Source of the DNA: Parasponia andersonii
Taxonomy: Eukaryota > Streptophyta > Magnoliopsida > Rosales > Cannabaceae
Assembly: GCA_002914805.1 (NCBI GenBank)
Contig: JXTB01000567.1
Location: 1-64,000, forward strand
Length of the DNA stretch: 64,000 nt
Reading direction: 5' to 3'
Below, in pieces: positions 12,973 to 25,256 of this stretch (the first letter of the stretch is position 1; each line of letters starts with the position of its first letter). The notes beneath the pieces are model-generated. The model was not told where the DNA came from. It searched no databases and was given only the letters and a program-made list of their open reading frames with translations. A program made the position numbers and the translations under genes.

Positions 12973-13980
12973 CACCACATTACCCAAAGATTATGTCAAA
13001 GCAAGAAATTGAAAATATATCAAGTATTCTTTGGTGGGTATGATTCATATGAGTTTAATTAACCCCCCCCCCCCCAAAAAAAAAAAAGGGAAGAACAGTG
13101 AGAAGAAAGGTTGATCTCAATCTCTAACTATTTCCTCAAAAGGGGTTCTCTTCATTTTGGGTTGAGATGGAGAAAACCTGGGTCGCCATTGAAATGAAAC
13201 TCCAAGGTCTCAAATGGGTTTTCAACTTTGAATTCTCTCTCGGCACAGCGAAATGATGGAAGAAGGAAATGGGATTTATTTTCTTTTTTTTTCCTGAGCG
13301 AATTTTTTAAAATTTTTCTCAAGGTTCTCTTTTATTTTATTTTATTTTTTAATTCAGGCAGCAATTTTGATTGGTTAATGGGAGATAATGTGATTGAGTT
13401 ACTAAAGTTAATAAGCTCATTATGTTGTTAATTGGTTATTAGCTGTTGTTAATGCTTAATCTGTATGTAGGAAAAGCAGAATGTGGGTCAAAACAGGGGA
13501 GACACATGAGGTGGCAATAGGGTGTATTTGGTGCACGTTACTAGACTCTGAATTTGAACCAATTATTACAAGGACGACATGTTTTACTTTTTCTGTATTT
13601 GGTGGGTCCGAGCTTATCTTTTCAAACTTACACTTCTGGCATTATCAAATAATTCCATTTTTTATTTAACGGGAACAGACTGTTTGTTGAGAATTGTGGG
13701 CGGCTTCGAAATAGATATCTATGACATAGTCCCTTCAATATCAAGATTTGAATACATTACACTTTCATCAATGTTCCAATTTAGCTCTAGTCAACCCAAG
13801 TTAATCTCCTGGTGGATTGTTGATCTTGAACAGGTTGATCATTTGTTGGATTCCTGGTCTTGAATATGCTTAAAAGTGTTATTTTGTAAGTCCTTTTTAA
13901 TATGTTCAAGTAAATAATCTAAGATTAAGCAATCCTTTTTAATATGTTCAAGTAAACAATTTAAGACTAAACCGGGGACA
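12973..13980. other. SINAT upstream region with a 42-bp tandem duplication
   Basis: Contains the presumed SINAT promoter and leader, including a C-run then A-run at about 13064-13090. A unit starting TCCTTTTTAATATGTTCAAG occurs at 13891 and again at 13933, a diverged direct tandem repeat with a 42-bp period. Nothing coding was recognised. Confidence 0.5.
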
Positions 13981-13989
13981 ACTTTGAGG

Positions 13990-14600
13990 TTTAAAATTAG
14001 GGATAATTAGTTTTTATATTTTTTATTTTGACTATTTATTTAATTTATATTATGTATTTTAATTATTATTAATATTGATATTCAATATTAGTAACAAATT
14101 TATATTCTTTTTGAGTTAAATATCAATTTTGATTGTTATATTCACTAAATCTCTCTTAAAAGTTTATATACATATATTTATTTATTTTAAAAGAAATCAA
14201 ATTTAGAAATTATATAAAATTGATAAAGTTTTCTATAAATATTATTTAATTTTTGTATGTTTTTGCATTTTTTAAACTTTTTAAAAATATTTATTCTTTT
14301 AATTATTAATTTTAATTAGTTTTAAATTTAAATTAAGTATTGATATATATATTTATAAAGTTTAAAATGATATTTTGATAAATTCAATAGTCAAAATTAG
14401 TATTTGAACCAAAGAATATATGAATTTGTTACAAATTTTAAATCTGAAAATCAATATTGATAATAATTAAAACACAATGTATAAATAGAATAAATAATCA
14501 AAGTGCAAATTAATATCGATAATAATTAAAACACAATGTATAAATAGAATAAATAATCAAAGTGCAAGATATAAAAATATAATTAACTCTTGAAATTATA
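13990..14600. mobile_element. AT-rich foldback (MITE-like) element
   Basis: The left arm (about 14000-14130) and the reverse complement of the right arm (about 14390-14590) share long matches, including phrases such as TTTTAATTATTATNAATATTGAT and a GTAACAAATT-type block. The right arm is internally duplicated: about 55 nt starting near 14454 repeats with a 59-bp period at 14513-14567, differing at few bases. The same core words occur in the foldback at 26700-26999, so the two appear to be one family. Ends and target duplication could not be fixed. Confidence 0.5.
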
Positions 14601-15549
14601 CCAAATTTATGGCGATATATAATTAGCCTTTGAAATTATACCGAATTTCTAAAGTTATTTGTCTCGATGATTACCGAATTTCTAGCGATATATTATAATT
14701 CTATACTAAATTTGTATAGAATTATTGGTCGAATCAAGTTACCAAGTTGCAGTTTATCAAGGTATTTTGCACATTTACCCTACCAGAAGTCTAGAACCCA
14801 TATGGACTCGATTAACTTTCACATATCGTTGAGTTTGTGATAAAATCAAATGTATAATGGTCATGATTCCTAGATAATAAAAGGAAGTGATGTCACAAAA
14901 GATGCCTCGAGTCCAAAGTTACTTCGGGGTGATAAAAAGTCATCGTCTTGTGCCACGAAGTAGCCATCTGAAAGGAGTAGTTGAAGCGGAAGTTCAGCCA
15001 TTCTCTTTGGCTATGATTATAATCTATCGTCATCTCTTAGCTGACACAAAACTTTAGAGAACAACATTTAATACCGACGGCTAAAGCCCTCAGACATACT
15101 TAATCGGTTCATTAAAGTTAACATTTCTTTTCCCAGCATTCATTAATGTTATCATTAAATGTGCTAAAACAAGGGCCACATATTACATTCGCTATAGGAC
15201 AAACCACAGTATTTGCAAGATTTGTGGCTTCTCACGAAGACAAATTATCTCAACTTTTATTCATCTCCTGATATACAAATCATTCGCATTGACTTGAAGA
15301 ACAAAATTTAACATAGGTTACAAGAACGGGGTAGCAACCGCTATATAAAGCATTCACTAATAAATGAACCTATTTGTTTAGACAAAATAATGACTATCCA
15401 AAACTAATAAACGATGTATTAGTGCTCTTCAATTTCATATGTTTAGTTAAGCTGTGAAATCAGCAAGCAAATGTTTACAACTCTATCTACTTACTGCATC
15501 AATGAATTAATCTCCGAATAATCAAACAAACAGATATCGAAGATTCCCT
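14601..15549. other. Intergenic region 3' of UVSSA-like gene
   Basis: AT-rich up to about 14760, then mixed composition. The last few hundred bases before 15550 are probably the UVSSA 3' UTR. No gene recognised. Confidence 0.3.
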
Positions 15550-17916
15550 TTACCACTGATTTGGGAAGGCTTCTCTATAATTCGCATCCTCACCCAACGT
15601 AAGCTGTACTAATGTTGCATCGCTAGCACGTGTGTTTAATAGCCTTTGAGCTAACCTATCTTTTGGTGTAACTTTGGTCCGCAGCATAGATGCAAGTGTC
15701 TGCTTCTTCTTTCTGGCAAATGGATTTCCCGCATTAGTTGCCTCCATGTCTTCACCAATAGCTGCAGATCTTGAAGTTGAAGTCAATGCAGCATCCTTTA
15801 AACAACCTTCATTGTGCTCCTTTATTTTGGCATGCTTTGCACGCTTCAGAGACCGTTTATCCATTACTCTCCTCCTTTCTGCCTCTTTATCTCTCTCACG
15901 AACATTCTTCACAGCTTGTCTTGCTAAGCGTTCTACTATGTCGGTACCTGAATCAGAAGTGGTCTCATTTTTTGAGGAATCCCGATCAAGTGGCTTCCCC
16001 TCGTTATCTCGTGGTACGATAGGTCCATGAAATGGGCAAACTCTCAAATCTCTTCTTTGACAAAGTCCACCTTTGTTCAAAGGGGCACCACATGGTTGAA
16101 TTTCAACTTGATCTTCTTTATATACTGTAGCCTGAATATTTAGTTCTGCAATCTTCTCTGCTGGAATAACTGCATCATAGTCCACTCTACCCCAGTGGCC
16201 TTCAAGCTCCAATCCCCGCTGGTTGGCTAATACATCCCTTTTTGAACCCCAATTGTCCAAGTAAGAGCCCCATTTAACAACTGGAGCATCAGCCAAAAGC
16301 TTACTCTTCAAACAGTCTGATTGATTTCTACGACTTTCACCAAGCATTTTCTTGTCACCATGGTCTTTACGACTGCATGAAGGACCTGAATTTTTCACCT
16401 TACTGGATGTGGATGCAACGGCAAAACCTTTATTTCCCTTTTGGTGAGCAAGAGAACCTCCACTTTCAGTACACTCAATTTTCCCCTCCTCCCAAAAATC
16501 TTCTTCTTTGTTATCATTTCCCGTATTTGAAAGAGAACAACCTGCTTCTTCACACTTCTTCTTCACCGATTGAAGACGATTCCGAATATCAATGAGCTCC
16601 TTCAAAATGGAATCTCTTAACTTGTTATCAGTCACTTCAACCCTGACAAGTACAGAGATCCATTCTCCAACTGAAACCAAATGCTTTGTCATTACAAGCT
16701 TGTATAGCTCCCGCAGAGCATCAAAAACCACTTTATTCTCTGTGTTCTCATGAACCTTTTCCCCTTCTTCCAATGTGCTAAGACGTAGCTGCCGCAATTC
16801 TATGGAATGGAACTCTACAAAATCCTCCTCGTCTAAGGACTCCAACACCATGGGTTCGTCTCCACTACGAACAATACCCAAACACTCTCCGATCTCTTTA
16901 ATTGTAGTCTGTATTTCATCCTTCATGGACGAGAAATTTTCTTTCAAAGTCTCAAACTTGTTAACTAAGATCTCTTTCGACCTTCTCTCCCTCTCGCTTC
17001 TCTCCTGTTGACGCCGAGCTACATTTTCCTGCAGATTTGGGAACTGAAACCTGAGAGTATTCTTAAGGTAATCAAACCCTAATCTAAGCTGCCTGTAATG
17101 AATCCCAAACGATTCATTCCACTTCTCCAAAAATTCGATTGCCTTGGAACGCAGAAGGCTTGCAATAGCGGGTGGAGCAGGAAGCGGCTGAGTCCTCCGA
17201 AACCCCACACTTAGAGTCAGCAAATTGTCCATATTCTCAACAAGGAGGTTTCTAAAGAGCTTGGACCGCATGAAAAGTTGGTCAATTATGAGAAGAGTGA
17301 GGTACCGAACCTGCAAAACATGAACCCCAGAACAAATTTCTACCAAGAAACTTGATTCTCGCCGATATAAACCATGAAAATATACATCTTAAATATAATT
17401 AATCCACTCACTCTATCGTAATCTTCATCAACTTAATTGGTCTTTCTTCAACTATTTGGGTTAGCGCACAATTGACAGCCAAATGATAAGAAACACGACC
17501 CAAAATTAGAAAACATAATTCAAAATTAACCAGATATTGAGTCCAAGGTCTTCAATTTTCCTCAATTTTTCTCAGTAACCAAACACGAAATAAGAAAAAA
17601 CAATCCCAGCCCAGATTACGTTTCAACAAAATCACTGGAACCCTTCAGATAATCTTAATCAAAATAAATTCACCCAAAAATAAAAAGACCAAAGAATTGA
17701 ATAAATTTAAGGGAATTGAACCTGAGCATGGTCGCATTTCATGAGGTCCATGAGGGTATGGGCGGCGAGTCGGAGCTCCGAATCGGAGTAGCGGACCACC
17801 AACTTGATGGCCTTGAGGAGGCGTGGATCGACCTCTGGTTCAGTTGAGTTGGTGGCCTTGCATATCAGAGACCTCACCTTCCCTCCTCCTCCAACGCCTT
17901 CTCTCTCCTCTTCCAT
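15550..17916 (-). CDS. UVSSA: UVSSA-like protein (UV-stimulated scaffold protein A homologue)
   Basis: Two minus-strand exons, 17916-17722 and 17310-15550, phase 0, give 651 residues. The N-terminus forms a VHS/ENTH-like helical region (about 1-150; LLKAIKLVVRYSDSELRLAAH, then LFRNLLVENMDNLL). The middle is charged and coiled-coil-like, with a Ser-rich linker. The C-terminal conserved domain starts near VDYDAVIPAEKIAEL and carries a zinc-finger-like CGAPLNKGGLCQRRDLRVCPFHG. Family knowledge: UVSSA binds stalled RNA polymerase II with CSA/CSB and recruits TFIIH for transcription-coupled repair. Position between SINAT and the aspartyl protease matches At3g61790-61820. A TTG/CTG-initiated upstream extension is open, but MEEEREG is the first ATG and fits the family. 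Confidence 0.9.
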
Positions 17917-18089
17917 TCCAACTCCAATGGATTGATTTTCTTTCTTGCCAAACACGCCGTTGAGAGAGAGCACAGGAGGGTTCGCTTTGGTTTCAAAATC
18001 TCTCGTGATATTGAGAGAGCGCTCTCTCTATCTGTTTCGGTATCTTTCGCGCTGAGCGAGTCAATGTCAATGTCGCTGTTTTCATTGGG

Positions 18090-18665
18090 CGAATGAACCG
18101 ACAATAAATCCTAATAACGACAATGAATCAAGACGACAATGAGTAACAAACGACAATATATGAGACAAACGACAAATACCATATATGTAAATGACAAGAA
18201 ATACAAAAGACGACGAGAACATAAAATGCAAGTCGAAAACTAGATTGTCATCTAAAAGCAACAATAAATACCAAAAACGACAATAACCTTTTTTTTCACC
18301 CAAAAAAAAAAAAAAAGAAACAAACTTCTACACATATGACGACGTGAAAATAATAGTTTGATCATTGAAACAAGATAGAAGATGGAAGCAGGGGGCAAAA
18401 AATAAAAGAAAGAAAACTATGATTCTAAGCGGCAAAATATTTAGTAGACGACAAGAACATTCAATACAATTCCACTATAACTTTAAACGACAATACCCTC
18501 CAAAGCTATGAAACAACAATAGATTCAAACAACGACAAAATCTTCTGAAAACAACAATAAATACCAAGAACGATTTATACCTTGAAAACGACAATAACTT
18601 AATATAAAAGAGCAAAAGCATTATCGTCTACAAATGGCTAAGGCTTACTTTAGAAAACGACAATA
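18090..18665. repeat. Cluster of dispersed ACGACAAT words upstream of UVSSA
   Basis: About a dozen copies of ACGACAAT or close variants (ACGACAAA, ACGACGA, ATGACAAG) are scattered irregularly over 570 bp, often as AAACGACAATA. Spacing is irregular, so this is not a simple tandem satellite. The complement, TTGTCGTT, recurs upstream of the EMB1703-like gene. The region starts 170 bp upstream of the UVSSA start codon. Origin and function are unknown. Confidence 0.5.
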
Positions 18666-21385
18666 ACGTGAAAATAGAAATATTTGAAACAAGAAAGAGG
18701 ATGAGGGTAGAAAAGAAAACGAAGAAAGAATATATGAGTAATATAGACATGGCCCATGGGGACAATCTCCCTCGAACTGGTACCTGCAAAGTGCAGATTG
18801 CAAAAGCAAATGCGATTTGCGAATATAAACTCTGTTATTGACCAACAGGTTCAATCAATTTTTTTTACAAAAAAAAAAAGGGTTCATGAATGACTATGAA
18901 TTATTGAATAGAAAAGCTATGTGCAGTGCCATTTCCCGCGGTACTATCAATAATGTGACTCGCTTTGCTAGATTTGATTTGGAATGTACACGTTTACTTG
19001 AGTTTTGGAATTTTTGATTTGAATATATAGATAATGCACAATGCATTGACTAAGTACATAATGCTCGGCTAGAGAATCCAACGCTAGATCTGCTGTCTTT
19101 CCTTCTTTTTTTTTTCACCTTTTCTCATATTTTCATTTGTTTTGTTCTATAAAACAAAAGAAAGTCCCTTAATTTCTAGGTATCAATGTGGAGAAAAAAA
19201 AAATTGAACAAGTTGGGATTGATTCATAATGTGATATTGATATAAACTAACTCGACACTGTCGCATATAGTTGACAACAAAAATTGACAATATTGTATTA
19301 CTTGATTAAGGCTATAGTAATATATTTCATACTTATGAAAGAAATGGAAAAATGTGAGATCTGCGGGGTCAGGATTAAAAGGTAATTTCAATTTTGGACT
19401 TTGAAAAATGATAAAGTTGAAAATTCAGACCCCCCGGAGTTGTATTTCTTCTCTCTCTCTTTTTTCCCTAATGGGACATGATCTCTGTGCACATGGAGTA
19501 GAGAAAGGATGTAGGTTCTTGTCTTCAATTATTCTTCAATAAACAAAAGCAGAAAACAAAATAATTTAATGGGAGTAGTTTGTATCTCTTCCTGATCTTC
19601 ATGAGACTAATTATTTTCTGGTCCAACTTTTCACAAGCATAGTACAAACCCATGTCCAAGATCTTTGAACACTGTCCATTCTATATAACAGTATTAAAGC
19701 TAAATGGACCAAAATTGTTTCCTCAACCATTAATGTTTGAGTAATGTTATGACTATGAGAAAATTGAAGGTACTATACATTATATGAGATGAGATGTCAG
19801 TTTTTTATTAAAAAATAAAAATAAAATAATATGAAATCTATTATAAAACTCAATATATTAATTTCATCTTGCAATAAAAAAACTGACACTGTGATCTTGG
19901 CAGCCCATAGCATTACTTTGGTTGTTTTTTTTATTCTTAGTTCTTTCTTCAAGCTAAGTTAATGTATCATGCATGATGCATCTGATCTATAAAAAAAAAT
20001 CTCACTCTATTCTGATGTGTTTTTTCCTCCTTTATTTTACACTAAACTTGGAGAATTTCACTAACCCAAAACGCCACTCCTCGTTATGAGACTGCAGTAC
20101 TCTCAAGAAACAACATTTACTTTTCAGCTAGCACCTTGTAAAGGTGATAAATTTATTAATGTCGTCTTTTTCTTTTTTTTTTTTCCATTAAACTTTGGCA
20201 AAATCTTCTAACTTTGTCCATATAAGGTTGGTGGTGCCTACTTCTTTTGACTTAATACTGCTGCTGCTTGGCTCGTGTCACGTGCTGCAGGCATGTGCCT
20301 TTCAGGCTTATGTAAGCTTTGATTGGAGATTTTTGTTGGGTAGTAAATATTCGCGTTGGTTTTCCCTTGGTACACCGTACATGAACACTATTATCAAAGA
20401 GATCGGTTAATATAGCGACGTGTTATATTTTGTATGCAATAGTAAGTGTTCCCCTAAAATATTATAACAGTTCAAAAGCAAAAAAAATAAAATGAAAAGA
20501 CCAAAGTGTTAGGTAATGTTAGCATCGTTGAGAAGTGACACCATAACAGAACGTGGTGCATGTGCAGCACGAGCGCAAGACGGCTCGTTTGTTAATCGCA
20601 GCTATAGATTTTCGTAAGGTCTCTTTCACACAGTCCCGATACTTTAGCAGTAGAAATGAGTTATTTGAACCAGAAAAAAAAAAAAAAAAAAAGCTGAAGT
20701 AACACAGAGACGCTACAATTAGACATTTATAAAAATGAAAAATTCGATTGCAAGTCTTCCATGAGATCAAATTAGTGATTGGTACTAAGAATAGATACTC
20801 CGAAAACATAAAAACTCAATTCCGAAACCCCAAAAAAAATGTCGTTACGTTTATTAACGTGTGATATTAAGAACTTATGTCATGTCTTGTTTATGCAGGA
20901 TACTTCGAAAAAGTTAGTAACAAAAAAAAGAACACATTTGTAAAACTTGATGAAGATCAACTCATTTTTCTCTTTCTTGGCTTGAAATTCACATATTGAT
21001 CATCGCTTGGACTATAGATACATCACTACTAGAATTACTAATTCTCGAAGCTCAACTTGCAATGACCAAATTACCCCTGTATTAGAGTAGGTAGAGCAGT
21101 ACCACTACGTCTACCAGTAATTCTTGAAAATCTCAAGTAAATACAACAACAAAACAACACGTGGACCTCCTTGTAAAATCAAAGTTCTACCCTATTCTGT
21201 TTTTTTTCCCTCGCTCCTCTTTTCCCCATATTGCAATGCAAATGCAATCCAAGAAAGATTTACTTTCTTTTCTTTTCTTTTCTTTTTCTTTTTTAAAAAA
21301 GTAAATAAAATAAATAAAAATAAAAAGAAGAAGAGGGAAAGAGCTTTTCCACTCCTTCACCCACTCAAAAACAAAAAAATAAAAA
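18666..21385. other. Intergenic region between UVSSA and aspartyl protease genes
   Basis: Long AT-rich stretch with no recognisable gene on either strand. A moderately GC-balanced patch at 20200-20410 contains a CACGTG G-box core (20279-20284), but no domain or RNA was recognised in it. The 150-200 bp before 21386 should include the 3' UTR of the protease gene. Confidence 0.3.
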
Positions 21386-22825
21386 TCAAGCGCACCCGCG
21401 AGGTGCGAACCCGACCCGAGAACCGGCCAAGTCATAAACAACCCGGAACCCTTGCTGCTGAATATTACCAATAATGGACAACCCGCTCATCGTTCCGGCG
21501 AAAGCGAAGCAGAAAGTCCCGCTACTATCCACTGGGATCAGATAATTCGTCGCAGGCAGTGACACGTCAGCTCCTCGGAAATGCAGTACCACCGTCGGGA
21601 CCTTCACCTCCGATTTCCCCGACAGGTCGTAACACGTGTCGAATAGTGAGAACTCGGGCGCTCGCTTCAGGTTCGAAGCTCCGGCCCGGAAAGAGTCCCG
21701 GAGTGCCAGGTAAGCGGGTCGAGTCAACCGGGTCACGGACGTCCCCGAGTCGATGATGACCCCTCCGTTCCCGGCATTGTCGAGCTTGAAGAGCGCGGCA
21801 GAGATGCCGGGGACGCGCGCCCCGCCTACGCTGATGCCGACGAGCTCCAGGTAGTAGAATGTGTCGAGCTTCGGGTTCGCCAGCAGCGGAGTGAACCGGG
21901 CGGTCCGGGAAACGGCCGAGTCGCCAAAAACCACGGAGGACGGCTTGGACGTGGCGGACCGGTCCACCAGGCAGTAAGAGAATTTCCGGTTGAACCGGTA
22001 ACCTGTCTGGGACGGGAACGAGAGCCTGCCCCGGCCCAGACCCAGAAGCCCGGCCGCACCGACGAACAGCCCCTCGTTGTCGTGGCCGCACCCCAGGGCG
22101 ACACGCGCCACGCGCGTGCGTCGGAACGTCAGCGTCTCGGTGGAGAACTCGCCGGTGGTGAAGGAGCCGTCGCCGTAGGACACCTGGTAGAGGCACTGCT
22201 TCCGCTGATTGCACCCCGGGGAGTCGAGCTTGCGGCACAGCGGGGACCCACACGGGATCCCGGCGAAGGACCGGGATTTGGCCGGGTCGAACACCGGGTC
22301 GGCCTGGGTGTAGCACTTCTTGCACGGAGCGCACTGGAGCCAGACGACGTCGCTCCCCGTGTCCAGCACCATGTACACGTACCTAGGGGGAGTGCCCACC
22401 CCGAGGCGCGTGAAGTACTCGCCGCTGCCCTGCGCGAGCCCGGAAATGACGGAGCTGCTGAACCCGGACCCGGATCCGTACCCGACCCGAGAACCGTTCG
22501 TCGAAGCGACGAGGGAGTATAGGGACTTGACCCGCATGGCGTCGCGTTGGAGCCTGAGGTCGAAGAGCTGCTCCGGGCTCTGGTCGGTGGACAAGGCGTC
22601 TAAGTGGTGCAACTGAAGAGATAGTGTTGATTCGGTTTCGGAATCCGGTCCCGGGTCCGACCCGGATAACTGAGACTCGGGCCATGAGAGTGTGGGTGGG
22701 GTAGAAAGAGTGTTGACGACCAAGGTCTGGTACTGGATTGGGTCAGTGAGAGCTGTGGAGAGAGTAACGAAAATGGCAGAGAAGGAAAAGAAAAAGAAGT
22801 GGGTATTTCTTGCTTTTCCTTCCAT
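21386..22825 (-). CDS. Secreted A1-family aspartyl protease (APF2-like), intronless
   Basis: A single uninterrupted 479-residue frame with no intron. An N-terminal hydrophobic segment (HFFFFSFSAIFVTLSTA, about 9-25) is a signal peptide. A propeptide follows, then the mature pepsin-like domain with both catalytic motifs, DTGSD at 155-159 and DSGT at 359-362. The Cys-rich nepenthesin-type insert (CAPCKKCYTQ...CGSPLC...CNQRKQC) marks it as a plant atypical/nepenthesin-like protease. Similar Arabidopsis proteins are APF2 (At1g01300) and At3g61820. Both sit in blocks matched by this window, so the orthology is ambiguous. Base composition is strikingly GC-rich against AT-rich flanks, which is usual for intronless members. 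Likely site of action is the apoplast or cell wall. Confidence 0.93.
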   Translation of the reverse strand: MEGKARNTHFFFFSFSAIFVTLSTALTDPIQYQTLVVNTLSTPPTLSWPESQLSGSDPGPDSETESTLSLQLHHLDALSTDQSPEQLFDLRLQRDAMRVKSLYSLVASTNGSRVGYGSGSGFSSSVISGLAQGSGEYFTRLGVGTPPRYVYMVLDTGSDVVWLQCAPCKKCYTQADPVFDPAKSRSFAGIPCGSPLCRKLDSPGCNQRKQCLYQVSYGDGSFTTGEFSTETLTFRRTRVARVALGCGHDNEGLFVGAAGLLGLGRGRLSFPSQTGYRFNRKFSYCLVDRSATSKPSSVVFGDSAVSRTARFTPLLANPKLDTFYYLELVGISVGGARVPGISAALFKLDNAGNGGVIIDSGTSVTRLTRPAYLALRDSFRAGASNLKRAPEFSLFDTCYDLSGKSEVKVPTVVLHFRGADVSLPATNYLIPVDSSGTFCFAFAGTMSGLSIIGNIQQQGFRVVYDLAGSRVGFAPRGCA

Positions 22826-22940
22826 TGTAGGGAAAGAAAGAGTGCGTGATTTAGGGAGAAAGAGAGAAAGTGAGTGAGGTTTTTTAGGCCAGAATAGAAG
22901 AGATAACAGAGAATATAAATAAATAAATAAATAATGAAAA
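22826..22940 (-). promoter_or_regulatory. Leader and TATA-like region of aspartyl protease gene
   Basis: On the minus strand a TTTATTTATATT-type AT block (22935-22911, also an AAAT microsatellite on plus) lies about 90-110 bp before the ATG at 22825. It is followed by a CT-rich leader. This fits a TATA box plus pyrimidine-rich 5' UTR; inferred only. Confidence 0.45.
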
Positions 22941-24058
22941 GGCGGTTCTCATCCTCAAGAGTGGTGTGGTGTAGAGTTATGAAAAGAAATTTTTGTTGGT
23001 GGGAGATAGCAGTTAATTCACTTCTCCCTCTTTTTTTCTTTCTTTTTTCTTCTTTTCTTGGGCTTTGAATTTATTTTTGTCCTGTTAGTGGGTTTACAGT
23101 TTTCCAAGTTCATTATTGAGATACCACCATAATAGATATATGAATAATGCCATTCGTTACTAGTGTCAGTATCGTATGATTGTCAATCTATTATTATCTT
23201 TATTATTTGTTGTTGTGGATCAATTATAATACAAGTTAGATTTAGATATGATCTAATTCTTTAATTAAATTATTTAATAATAAATTTAAATATATTATTA
23301 TAGTACGGAGTATTATTAGTACCTTATAATATTATTCTACAATGATTTCAAAAGAAAAATATTCTCAAATTTGTATGTTTTATAATTCAAATTTGGAAAT
23401 TTAAACTTTATAGAATAATATTTAGGGATTAAAAATTAATACTTTATATATACTTTTTGACTAATTTTAATATAAAAAATATTAATATCTTACGTTAAAA
23501 TTAAAATAATTTTTATTTTTTTAATTTTAATAATCAATTAAAATTATTTAAAAAATTAACTCAAGTTAATAATTTTAAAAAATTCTTAATGTTATAATAT
23601 TATTTTACATAATCTAAATTTCTTTAAATTATAAAACATTCAAATTTTATTATATTTTTTTTGGTGCAATTATCCCATCAACATATACTATATAACTTTC
23701 TAGTGGGACCCATTCTTCTCTAATTTAGTCAAGTTTAATGTTAAATATGTACGGACAGTCCCATGAGAATGAGATTGTTACTTTGAAATATTTCTTAGCT
23801 GCATTTTTGCTGTTTTGTTTTTAAGGTCTTACTTGTTACTGATGGGATGCATGACATATTTTTTATAGAGTTAAAATCAATGCATGACGTTGTATATGGT
23901 AAGTGGTAACATTAAAGAGAAATGAAAGCACTTGTTACTTCCATTGTGCTGGAGGAGTGTGGTAGATGACACTAATACCCCTTCTCTTTTTTTTCTTTTT
24001 CTCTTTTTTTTTTTTTTGAGTGGATATCTCCCTAGGGTTTAGATGGGATGAAAAATAA
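22941..24058. other. Gene-free AT-rich DNA
   Basis: Upstream of the protease gene. Long A/T tracts and poly-T runs (about 23030-23050, 23985-24017) but no gene, RNA or clear repeat structure recognised. Confidence 0.3.
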
Positions 24059-24067
24059 CCTAATTTT

Positions 24068-25256
24068 GGATAATTGGCAGTAAAAACCCACAACTTTTAG
24101 TATATTTGGCATTTAAGTCTTTAATTTTTCAAATTTGGCATTTAAATTCCTAATCTTCTAAAATCATTGCATCATTGGTCCTTCTGTTTAATTTATCCCT
24201 TAGTTGGCCATTGTTTCGTTTAAGAAGATACTCAAATGTGGAAGTGAAGAGAGAGAGTATCTTAAATGCCAAGGTCAATCCTTGTTCTGTCTTTTTTTCT
24301 TCAGAGCCAATTTTATCATTTCAACATTTCTTTCTAAAATATAGAAAAGCCATGGTTTAGTATGAAATTTACACACAATCTATTAGCCCAGAATTTTTTT
24401 TTTTAAGAATAAAACGATTTCTTAGAATACTCATCACTTTTTTCACGATATGTTACCTATATTTATAGAATAAAAAGGTACAAACTAAACATAAAAGGAA
24501 TATAGCGTTTAGATTTACAAATTGTAACTCATGTTTTGTTCCTTTTTTTTTTTCATAACAATTAACAATTACGGTACAATACAAAGCCCTTAACCCCTTT
24601 TGCTAACAGTAAACTTATGTTCTATATGTATGTGTGTGTATATATATATATATGGATATATAGCTCTCTACCATTGCCAAGTGGAATTAGACCCTTAAGC
24701 TTCTTCATCTGGGAACCTAACTTTCTCTTTCTTTCAATGACAAACCCCAACGAATGACAAACTCTCTTCTAAAACTTTGATATAATTTCATTTATTCATC
24801 TAATTTAGTGAATAGAATATTTAGTTTGCAACTTTAATTTTGATTGATCATAAGAATCAATTAAGATATTGGATGGTAGTAGAAAAGATGTTGGTCTGTT
24901 GGGTTCAATAAACTAGAACGTATTTCGGTAATTATCAATGGACGAAGAATAATTTTAGTCAGAAATAAAAGAGTAGACCATCTAGACTCTTTTCCCAAAA
25001 CCCAAAGACTTTGTGCCCCATTTGTTCTAGGCTCCGGCCTGCGACGCCGTGAATTTAAGGGATTGGGATTTTTTTTTTTCCTTTTCATCGAATATCTTTT
25101 CTAAAAGACCAGAGACTATTTGACAGATAACTTAAATAGAAGGACTAACGATGAAGTGATTTCAGGAGATTAGGGAATTAAATTCCAAATTTGAAAGGTT
25201 AAGGACCTAAATGCCAAATATACTAAAGGTTAGGGATTTTGCTGGCAATTAAATCC
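24068..25256. mobile_element. Non-autonomous MULE-like DNA transposon, long TIRs and 9-bp TSD
   Basis: The left terminus beginning GGATAATTGGCAGTAAAAAC (24068) and the reverse complement of the right terminus beginning GGATTTAATTGCCAGCAAAA (25256) align for about 130 bp with scattered mismatches. Shared blocks include TTTAGTATATTTGGCATTTA. Both ends are flanked by the identical 9-mer CCTAATTTT (24059-24067 and 25257-25265). A 9-bp target duplication with long terminal inverted repeats is diagnostic of Mutator-like elements. The 1189-bp element has no transposase. The interior, including a GC-richer patch near 25010-25060, could be captured host sequence, but I recognise none. Confidence 0.82.

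Noticed and set aside
20195..20410. 71-codon plus-strand frame and G-box near 20280 as a small gene or microRNA
   Set aside because: No recognised miRNA sequence or hairpin could be assigned and the peptide has no family features.
21567..22522. Long overlapping open frames in other frames/strand of the aspartyl protease (255 and 146 codons)
   Set aside because: They are shadows created by high GC content. The 479-residue frame has a signal peptide and both catalytic motifs; the others show no domain.
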